This document shows, piece after piece, positions 24,325 to 30,821 of a stretch of 44,858 nucleotides of DNA; positions within the stretch are counted from its first letter, which is position 1; each line of letters opens with the position of its first letter. The DNA is from Glycomyces paridis (GTDB lineage Bacteria > Actinomycetota > Actinomycetes > Mycobacteriales > Micromonosporaceae). A model generated the notes under the pieces. The model was given only the letters and a program-made list of their open reading frames with translations. It was not told the origin of the DNA and ran no database searches. The stretch spans positions 2,874 to 47,731 of the forward strand of contig NZ_STGX01000026.1 in assembly GCF_004912155.1 (NCBI RefSeq). The letters run 5' to 3'. The translations under genes and the position numbers were made by a program.

Positions 24325-25529
24325 TACCCGAACGCCCCACGGTTCAGCTCAAGATCGTCGACACCGACGCGCTCTTCTACTCCTGGCGCTGGGAGCACGA
24401 CCTCGGCGCGATCCAGAACATCATGGTCCCCGCCGACACGATGCTGCCCGCTTTGAACGACCTCGCGATGGCCCTGCCCACGCCGCTGCCCGGCGAGACC
24501 GTTGACCAGGCGCTCGAACGGTCCCTCACCGGGCCGCTGGTCGACCGCGACCGCGAGATCGAACTGACGACCGCGCTCGCCCGAGCGCTCGTCCCCTATC
24601 AGCTCGCGATGGAACTGAACGGGATGCTGGAGCGGGGACTGCGCCCGCACGTGCGCATCCAACCCTCACTGTGGACTTCGCAAGTGCCTTGGGAGGCACT
24701 GCACGTGGACGAGGGTGAGCGGTTCGTGACGAACTCCGACGTCTCGGTCCTGCCGCCCGCGACCGTCCGCAACGCCCCGGAGCGCCGCGTCTCCCCCTGG
24801 AACCCCGACGGCAGGGTCGTCGCGGTCTTGGACCCGAAGGTCCCCGGCCCGCCGTCGAGCGGCCTCGGCTCGGTCCTCGGCGAACCGGGCCCCGAACTCA
24901 AGGACCTGATCGAAAGGCTCGGCGACCGCCGCGTCCCGGCCGGAACGCCCTTCCGCCGCAACGACCTCGACCGCGACGCGCTCGAGCCGCTCCTCGCCGA
25001 CGCCGCCCGGCTCCTCTACGTCGGCCACGTGACCACCTCCCAGAACGGCCTCGACGCCCGCCTCCACCTCAGCTGCGGCCCCGCCACCACCGGCCGAGGC
25101 GCGGCCGTGCGGGGCCACCGCCCCCTGACGGCCGCGGACCTGGTGCTCGGCCACCGCCCCGACTCGCTCGCGCCCTGGCGGATGCCGAACCGCGTCGCGT
25201 TCATCGCCTGCGAGAGCGGCGGCGAAACCCGCTTCGCCGAACCGGTCGGCCTCGTCGCCGCCGCGATCCACGGCGGCGCCCAGTACGTCACCGCCACCCG
25301 CTGGACCCTCCCCACCGACGCGGGCATCCGAGCCTTCGCGCCAGAGGCCACCCCCGAGACCAGCCTCCTGCCCGAGGCGATCACCGCGGTCGACGCCGCC
25401 CACGACACACCGGACCCCGTTGCCGCCCTGAACGACTGGCAGAAAATGAAGGCCGCCGCCTGGGAGGCTGAGGGACGCCTGGAGGACTCCCCCGTCATCT
25501 GGTCGGCCCTCGCCACCGCCCACGGCTGA
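24318..25529 (+). CDS. CHAT-domain (caspase-like) protease
   Basis: 403 aa. A roughly 130-residue N-terminal region (FYSWRWEHDLGAI; DREIELTTALARALVP) is followed by a CHAT domain: SQVPWEALHVDEGERF, the His loop LLYVGHVTTS (H237) and the Cys strand VAFIACESGG (C298), then AAAIHGGAQYVTATRW. His and Cys form the clan CD catalytic pair, so the enzyme looks intact. CHAT proteases cleave specific partner proteins; examples are the Craspase TPR-CHAT of type III-E CRISPR and bacterial gasdermin activators. ATG at 24318 (GTG at 24321 is the alternative) overlaps the TPR stop codon, so the pair is made together. Last gene of the coupled chain; the decayed ArsR remnant starts 16 bp later. Confidence 0.9.
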   Translation: MVIPERPTVQLKIVDTDALFYSWRWEHDLGAIQNIMVPADTMLPALNDLAMALPTPLPGETVDQALERSLTGPLVDRDREIELTTALARALVPYQLAMELNGMLERGLRPHVRIQPSLWTSQVPWEALHVDEGERFVTNSDVSVLPPATVRNAPERRVSPWNPDGRVVAVLDPKVPGPPSSGLGSVLGEPGPELKDLIERLGDRRVPAGTPFRRNDLDRDALEPLLADAARLLYVGHVTTSQNGLDARLHLSCGPATTGRGAAVRGHRPLTAADLVLGHRPDSLAPWRMPNRVAFIACESGGETRFAEPVGLVAAAIHGGAQYVTATRWTLPTDAGIRAFAPEATPETSLLPEAITAVDAAHDTPDPVAALNDWQKMKAAAWEAEGRLEDSPVIWSALATAHG

Positions 25530-25544
25530 GGCACCGCCCACTAG

Positions 25545-25713
25545 TACCTCGGGAAGAGTCGACGCGTCGGAGAAGAGCCCCGCGGCGGGCACCGGTTCTA
25601 CCATCTGGAGCCCGGCGGACTGGCCGAAGTCGGCGAATGGCTGCACCCGTTCGAGCACTACTGGCGACAGCGGATGCAGGCCCTGGCCGACGTACTCGAC
25701 GAGGAGCAACGCG
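25545..25713 (+). pseudogene. Beheaded ArsR-family regulator remnant
   Basis: The frame reads YLGKSRRVGEEPRGGHRFY, then HLEPGGLAEVGEWLHPF and EHYWRQRMQALADVLDEEQR, the wing and C-terminal helix of an ArsR winged-helix regulator (SRRVG-x5-GHRFYHLEP). The N-terminal half with the recognition helix is missing, and the frame has no proper stop where the next gene begins (ATG at 25714). ArsR regulators are commonly encoded directly before SRPBCC/AHSA1 genes, as here. Its 5' end is cut off right at the end of the CHAT gene. Confidence 0.7.
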
Positions 25714-26121
25714 ATGACCGAAACCGACTCGATCCACTGCGAGCAGTACATTCCGCACCCGCCCGCCAAGGTCTGGGCGGCCCTGACCGTCCCCGAACTG
25801 CACGCACGGTGGTGGGCGGAAGGCGACGTCAAACCGGTCGTGTGACACACCTTCACGTTCGACATGGGCGCCTGAGGCTCGCAGCGCTGCGAGGTCACCG
25901 AGGTCGTGCCCGAACGCAGGCTCGCCTACCGCTTCGCGGAGGGCGTGCTCGACACCGTCATCACCTGGCGCCTCGAGCCCCAGGGCGAGGGCACGCTCCT
26001 CGTACTCGACCACACCGGCTTCGACCTCGACTCGCCGACGGGACGTCAGGCGGTCCAAGGCATGGGCAACGGTTGGCCGGGCCTCCTCCGCGCCATCGAA
26101 CCCGTTGCCGCCGAGGCCTAG
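25714..26121 (+). pseudogene. SRPBCC (AHSA1-like) gene with two in-frame TGA codons
   Basis: Reads as a complete 135-residue SRPBCC-domain protein (HPPAKVWAALTVPELHARWW ... RCEVTEVVPERRLAYRF ... ITWRLEPQGEGTLLVLDHTGF ... GWPGLLRAIEPV) except for TGA at 25843-25845 and 25873-25875, codons 44 and 54. The second replaces the expected Trp in MGA-W-G; the first replaces what is usually Gly. Both may be point mutations (GGA to TGA, TGG to TGA). These proteins bind small hydrophobic ligands; this copy would not be made as a whole. Confidence 0.8.
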
Positions 26122-26256
26122 CGCCGGAGCGCCGATCCTCCGATCGGCCTGTTCGGACGGTCCGTTCATGCATTCCCGCGCTCAGCCGTTGCCGACCGCC
26201 TTCATCGATGGAATCGTGAGGTCACTCATCGTGCTGTCGGCAAAGGAGCGGATCCG

Positions 26257-27936
26257 ATGACCCACCGATTCAACGCGCCCCCGGGCTGGCCCGTAGCCCC
26301 CGGATGGACGCCGCCTGAGCACTGGCAGCAGCCACCGACCTGGCCGAGCGCCCCGCCCGGATGGCAGTGGTGGGTGGAGGTCGCGCCGTCGGCCGAGGCG
26401 CCGCACGTGCCGGCGCAGACCGCTCCGGCCCCTGCTCCGGTGGCTCCAGGTCCGGCGCCGGTCCCGACCCCGCCGTCCGCCCCGGCGACCTCGAACGGAC
26501 TGGTCAACCCGGACCTCCGGCAGCTCCTCGACACGCCGGTGGCAGCCGTCGCCGCGGACAACGGCCTCGGAAACCGCAAGGCCCGCCTCGAATCCCAGGT
26601 CGCAGCGCTCACCGCGTTCGCCGGGCGGCTCCAGCGGGCGCTCGCGGCGAACGTCGGCGAGCTCCAGGCACTCGGCGGCCTCGAAGCCTCAGAGCTTCAA
26701 GTCGAGATCGGCCGCCGCAAGGCGCTGGTCGACCACCTCGAAACGCAGGCCCGAGCCGCGACGGCGACCGCCGAAGCCGCAGCGGCCGAACAGCTCCGGC
26801 AGCTTCGCGTCCAGACCCAGAACGCCGGCGTCGAGTTGCACCGCATCGGCATCGGCATCGAGATCGAGCAGGCGAAGGCCGACCTCGTCGAGACCCGCGA
26901 CACCGTGCTGCTCCAGGAAGCCGGCATCTACGAGTACAACCACCCGCTCCAGGACGCGGTCGCCTACAAGATGCGACTGGAGCACATCAAAGAGCAGTAC
27001 AAGCTCCTCGTCCGGCACGACCTCGCCTTCACCGCGGTCACCAACTGGCAGGTCAACGGTTCGGAGGCCCAGGGCCGCAAGATGGTGCGCGAGACGGCGA
27101 AGCTCATGCTGCGCGCCTACAACGCCGACGCCGACAGCCTCGTCCGCACCATGAAGCCCTACAAGCTCGACTCCGCCCTCACCCGCCTCGGCAAGACCCG
27201 CGAGACCATCGCCCGCCTCGGCTCCACCATGCAGATCCGCATCACCGACGAATACCACCGCTTCCGCCTCGACGAACTCCGCCTCACCGCCGACCACCTC
27301 GTCAAGACCGCAGAAGAGAAGGAACGCATCCGCGAGGAGCGCGCCCTCGAACGCGAAGAGGAACGCGCCCAACGCGAAATGCTCAAAGAGCGCGAGAAGC
27401 TCGACAAGGAGCGCTCGCACCTCATGACCGCCATCGCGAAGCTCGAAGCGAGCGGCGACACCGCGGCGGTCGCCGAACTGACGGCGAAACTCGACCAGGT
27501 CGAGGCCGCTTTCGAAGACGTGCTCACGCGCCAGGCCAACTCGGCCGCCGGATTCGTCTACGTCATCTCCAACCGCGGCGCCTTCGGCCCCGACATGGTC
27601 AAGATCGGCATGACCCGCAGGTTGGAGCCGATGGACCGCGTCAACGAACTCGGCGACGCCTCGGTGCCGTTCCGGTTCGACGTGCACGCACTCGTGTTCA
27701 GCGAAGACGCGCGCGGCCTCGAAGCGCGGCTCCACGAGGCCTTCGCGCAGTAGCGCGTCAACCAGGTCAACCTGCGGCGCGAGTTCTTCTACGTGTCGCC
27801 CGCCGAGGTCCGCGAGGCGCTGGCGAAACTCGCGGGAGAGCACCTGCTCGAATACACCGACGAGCCCGAGGCGTACGAGTGGCGCGCGAGCGGAGGCGAG
27901 ACCCGAACTCCCGCAGCGGAAGACAAGGTCACCTAA
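26257..27936 (+). pseudogene. DUF4041/T5orf172 (GIY-YIG-like) gene with an in-frame TAG
   Basis: The frame runs 559 codons to TAA at 27934, interrupted by TAG at 27751-27753 (codon 499). N-terminus: PPGWP/PPGWQ motifs and a Pro-rich linker (to about 85). Middle: long coiled coil and DUF4041 region (about 105-420; VDHLETQARAATATAEAA, REEERAQREMLKEREKLDKE). C-terminus: T5orf172, a GIY-YIG-like nuclease domain (GFVYVISNRGAFGPDMVKIG, MTRRLEPMDRVNELGD). The TAG falls inside it, and the frame past it is clearly conserved (RVNQVNLRREFFYVSPAEVR). The product would be a 498-aa protein lacking the last domain strands unless the stop is read through or is a sequencing error. Such proteins occur in phage and accessory regions. 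Confidence 0.8.
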
Positions 27937-28005
27937 AGGACGGAGGCCTATTCTTCCCATCTCAGCCGGGCCGCCTACGGCACCGGCGGCGGCGCTCAGT
28001 CGGGG

Positions 28006-28036
28006 GCTCTATGCCGGTGTTTCATCGGCATAGAGC
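28006..28036. terminator. Bidirectional hairpin between convergent genes
   Basis: 11-bp perfect stem (28006-28016 with 28026-28036), 9-nt loop. It spans the last codons and stop of the minus-strand gene at 28009 and lies 70 nt past the DUF4041 stop on the plus strand. Confidence 0.55.
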
Positions 28037-28494
28037 TCTTCGATGATCACTGCGAGGGCCGCGTACGCCTCGGCCGCGTCGGGAGCGGTGCCGGTCAGCT
28101 CCGCGAAGCGCACGTTGACTCGTCGTGAGAACTCAGTGGGGTCGCTGATGCCGGGCGGCACGGCCAGGAACCAGCGGTAGCCGCGTGGCCGCGGCGCGCG
28201 GCCCGCTTCGGTCAGATGCTCGTCGATCGCGCCGTCGATGTCGTCTTGGTCGCCGCTGGTGCGCGGCGAGGTCACCGTCCGCGTCTGATCGCCGTGCTCA
28301 AATATGGTGCGGACGGTGTGGTCGGCGACGACGTGCCGCGCCAGTCGCAGCCGGTCGCGCCCGGCGGCTTCGGCGATGAGGGCGTCCCAGCCCGTTTCGG
28401 CCAGTTCGAGAAACGCCCTGCCATCGATGTGCGCGAAGCCGTCATCGCCGAAATCGGGCGGCATTGACAGCACCGTCTCGGCCGGTTCAGTCAT
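28009..28494 (-). CDS. Hypothetical protein
   Basis: 161 aa from the ATG at 28494, chosen because CGGAGG lies 6 nt upstream; an ATG 18 nt further upstream has no such site. Acidic, soluble, no motif I recognise. Pieces include DGFAHIDGRAFLELAETGWDA, RHVVADHTVRTIFEHGDQ, RGYRWFLAVPPGISDPTEFS and a helical Ala-rich tail. Probably a small alpha/beta protein. Separated by 65 bp from the kinase-like gene on the same strand. Confidence 0.7.
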   Translation of the reverse strand: MTEPAETVLSMPPDFGDDGFAHIDGRAFLELAETGWDALIAEAAGRDRLRLARHVVADHTVRTIFEHGDQTRTVTSPRTSGDQDDIDGAIDEHLTEAGRAPRPRGYRWFLAVPPGISDPTEFSRRVNVRFAELTGTAPDAAEAYAALAVIIEELYADETPA

Positions 28495-28559
28495 CAAGAG
28501 CCTCCGCTTCATCTGCGAGAGCGCCCGGTGTCACTACGCCGGCATGGGGCCCTCTCGGA

Positions 28560-29120
28560 TCAGGATCGCTGATCCGGCGCGGGCGCGCCGAGATACGCCC
28601 GGACCTTGTCGAGGTTGGTCTCGATCGGGTCGACGGCGTCGACCGTCAGGCGGTCGACGGTCAGGGGCGGGTGCTCGCGGCGCATGCGTTCGACGTGGTC
28701 CCAGTCGATCTCGTGCCAGTTGGGGATGTTGCGCTTGCGACCTTCGACCCGCCGCCGGTGCAGGTCGAGGTCGGTGCAGACGCACTCGACCACCCGCAGT
28801 TCGGCGTCGTGGTCGGCGGCGAGCCGCGCCCAGCGCTCGGCGGTATCGTCGTCGATGACGCAGTCCGTGATCGCCGACTGGCCCATGAGCAGTTGGCGGG
28901 TCACCAGCGACTCGACCAGTCCGTGGTAGAGCTCGCCGTACGTAGAATCGTCCATGTGCTTGAAGACGTGGTACGGCTTCAGCGCCCCCATGAGCCAGTC
29001 ACTGGCGAACACCGGCGTCCGAGAGGCGCGTGCGAGCGCCTCTGCGAGAGTGGACTTCCCGGTGCCGGGCAGGCCGGCGAAGGCGATGATCTGGGGACGG
29101 GCGGCCCGGTCGTTGCGCAT
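28560..29120 (-). CDS. P-loop kinase-like AAA protein
   Basis: 186 aa. Walker A GLPGTGKST at residues 16-24 after a short strand (IIAFA); DCVIDDDTAERW and VVECVCTDLDLHRRRVEGRK are the Walker B-like strand and the lid of the zeta-toxin/AAA_33 kinase group. These small proteins phosphorylate nucleotides, sugars or antibiotics; the substrate cannot be deduced. No antitoxin-like partner is adjacent, so a toxin role is not supported. Ends 65 bp before the hypothetical gene on the same strand. Confidence 0.82.
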   Translation of the reverse strand: MRNDRAARPQIIAFAGLPGTGKSTLAEALARASRTPVFASDWLMGALKPYHVFKHMDDSTYGELYHGLVESLVTRQLLMGQSAITDCVIDDDTAERWARLAADHDAELRVVECVCTDLDLHRRRVEGRKRNIPNWHEIDWDHVERMRREHPPLTVDRLTVDAVDPIETNLDKVRAYLGAPAPDQRS

Positions 29121-29165
29121 CGGAATCCTCCAGTGGTCGGTACGTTCGGCGACCCCGGTGCGCGC

Positions 29166-29633
29166 CTAGGCGAGGTCTCCCAGGAGCGCCGTCGGGGCGC
29201 CTTCGAGCGCAAGCGTATCGAGGACCGTGAGGAGTTGGTTCTCCTCGTAGCGGAAGTGGGTCTCCATGACCGCGCCGATGCCGTCGAGGTGGTCGTGGAG
29301 GTCGTCCGGGTCGGCGTTCTCGTCCATCGCGGCGGCGAGGCGGCCGATGAGGTGTTCGAGCATGTTGTGGTCGGTCATGAGCTTGGCGATCACCGGCTGG
29401 AGTTCGGGGTGGGCGGCGACGACCTGGGGGAAGAGGCCGCCGTCCTCGCTGCGGTGGTGGCCGCTCAGGGCGGTGCAGAAGCCGCGGCAGAAGAGGAGGA
29501 GGTCGTGGCCGGGCGAGTCGTCGAACTCGCCGTCGATGGAGCGTCGGGCGAGGTCGAGGGCCTTGCGGAGTTGCTGGTGGACGGCACGGAGTTGACTGCT
29601 GAACGCGACCAGGCGGTCGGTCTCGGAACTTAT
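29166..29633 (-). CDS. Hemerythrin-domain protein, apparent ATA start
   Basis: 155 aa. Four-helix hemerythrin-like domain with the metal-ligand His/Glu pattern: LRAVHQQLRKAL, LSGHHRSEDGGLFP, LMTDHNMLEHLIGRL, METHFRYEENQLL. Binds a di-iron centre; roles range from O2/NO sensing to iron storage. Start: AAGGAG lies 6 nt before an ATA codon (29631-29633), exactly where the protein family begins; no ATG, GTG or TTG occurs in frame between there and the upstream promoter-like TAGTAT. A CTG a few codons inside is the other possibility. Either a true rare start or an ATG-to-ATA change. Confidence 0.75.
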   Translation of the reverse strand: MSSETDRLVAFSSQLRAVHQQLRKALDLARRSIDGEFDDSPGHDLLLFCRGFCTALSGHHRSEDGGLFPQVVAAHPELQPVIAKLMTDHNMLEHLIGRLAAAMDENADPDDLHDHLDGIGAVMETHFRYEENQLLTVLDTLALEGAPTALLGDLA

Positions 29634-29713
29634 GGCGGACTCCTTCGCGGTACGGCGCCCGCCCGCCGGGAGGGGCGCCGCGACGGATACTACCGCGGCG
29701 GGCGGGGCGGGCC

Positions 29714-29719
29714 TAGGAT
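29714..29719 (+). promoter_or_regulatory. -10 box of a leaderless transcript
   Basis: TAGGAT, 7 nt before the ATG at 29727; no ribosome binding site. Confidence 0.5.
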
Positions 29720-29726
29720 CCCGGTC

Positions 29727-30324
29727 ATGACCGATCTCCTCACCTTCCACCGCCGGACGATGACCTACGCCGTCTCGATCGTCGAACTCGTCGAGCCCGC
29801 ACAAATGTGCCTGCCGACACCTTGCGCCGCATGGGATCTGGGCGCGCTCCTCGCGCACATGGCGGGCCAGAACCGCGGCTTCGCCGCCGCCGCGCGCGGC
29901 GAGGACTTCGACCCGGCAGTGTGGGCCGAGCTGCCGGCCGTCCCCGGCGACTTCGCGGCCTCGGCGCACGAGGTCGTCGCGGCGTTCAACGCCGACGGCG
30001 CGCTGGAGCGCACCTGGCCGCTCCTCGCGGGCCTGGACACGCCGGTGCCGACGCCCGGCGCGACCGCGCTCGGGTACCACTTCATCGACTACGTGGTGCA
30101 CGCCTGGGACGTGGCCGCCGCGATCGGGCGCCGCGTCGAGTTCGAGCCGGAGCTGCTGGAGGCGGTGCTGCCGCTCGCGATGGACGTCCCGCTCGAAGGG
30201 CCCGCGCGCGTCGGACCGTACGCGCCGTTCGCCCCGGCCCTCGCGCCGGCGGCCGACTCGGGCCGGCTCGAAGTGCTGCTGTCGGTGCTCGGGCGCGATC
30301 CGAGCTGGAAGGCCCGGGCGTTAG
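29727..30324 (+). CDS. TIGR03086-type (mycothiol-dependent isomerase-like) protein, stop codon out of frame
   Basis: About 198 residues of a DinB-like helical-bundle protein: HRRTMTYAVSIVELV, the MDMI/TIGR03086 core LPTPCAAWDLGALLAHMAGQ with the metal-binding His, GYHFIDYVVHAWDVAAAIGR, and the ending LEVLLSVLGRDPSWKA. The family should end here, but the frame stays open for about 3 kb; the TAG at 30322-30324 is one base out of frame. A 1-nt indel near the end (or error) is likely; taken literally the product would read antisense through two convergent genes. The end given here is that TAG. Related proteins bind a divalent metal and use mycothiol. Confidence 0.75.
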
Positions 30325-30728
30325 TCGTCCTGGGTCGAGCGGACGGCCTCGTGGAGCGCCGCGAGGTCGTGCCGCATCGCGAGGGCGGTGCCGATCCGGC
30401 GTCGGCGGCCGTCGGCCGCGACGCTGTAGAGATGGGGCTCTTCGGAACGCAGCCGCTCGCCGCGGGCCCGGCCGTAGCTGCGAATCCGGCCGCCGAAGGG
30501 GCCGTGGACGTGCAGCGTGCCCTCCTCGTACGTGAACAGCGGCACCTTGAGGCTCGCGAATCCGACCGCGGCCAGGATCGGGCCGAGGACGAGCAGCACG
30601 GGCGTCCCGGTGAGCTGCAAGACGAGGAAGCCGAAACCCCCAGCGCTGAAACCGGTGGAGATGAGGCTCGCGCTCAGCGCGCTATGGTGACGGACCCGGA
30701 TCGGGCCGGAAGGGTGCGCGGCGTCCAT
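30321..30728 (-). CDS. Small two-TM membrane protein
   Basis: 135 aa. Two hydrophobic helices (about 19-40 and 43-62) are followed by a short strand-rich cytoplasmic part (VPLFTYEEGTLHVHGPFGG, YSVAADGRRRRIGTAL) resembling two-TM PH-like proteins. GAGGAG lies 7 nt before the ATG. No family firmly recognised. Convergent with the TIGR03086-type gene, the stop codons overlapping. Confidence 0.7.
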   Translation of the reverse strand: MDAAHPSGPIRVRHHSALSASLISTGFSAGGFGFLVLQLTGTPVLLVLGPILAAVGFASLKVPLFTYEEGTLHVHGPFGGRIRSYGRARGERLRSEEPHLYSVAADGRRRRIGTALAMRHDLAALHEAVRSTQDD

Positions 30729-30785
30729 GCTCGCTCCTCGTTAGGGGTGCGGCGAGGCTACTCCGGCACGGCCACCGACGAGAGC

Positions 30786-30815
30786 GCCCCGCCGCCGGAG
30801 GACCGGCGGCGGGGC
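30786..30815 (-). terminator. Hairpin after the MmpL gene
   Basis: 13-bp perfect stem (30786-30798 with 30803-30815), loop AGGA, 6 nt beyond the stop codon of the minus-strand MmpL gene. Confidence 0.75.
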
Positions 30816-30821
30816 GGGGCG

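Noticed and set aside
25714..26121. UGA recoding (selenocysteine or Trp) in the SRPBCC gene
   Set aside because: Other genes in the window use TGA as an ordinary stop and TGG for Trp, no SECIS-like element is evident, and the neighbouring ArsR is also broken; decay is simpler.
28560..29120. Zeta-type toxin of a toxin-antitoxin pair
   Set aside because: No small antitoxin-like gene is adjacent or overlapping; the P-loop kinase fold alone does not support it.
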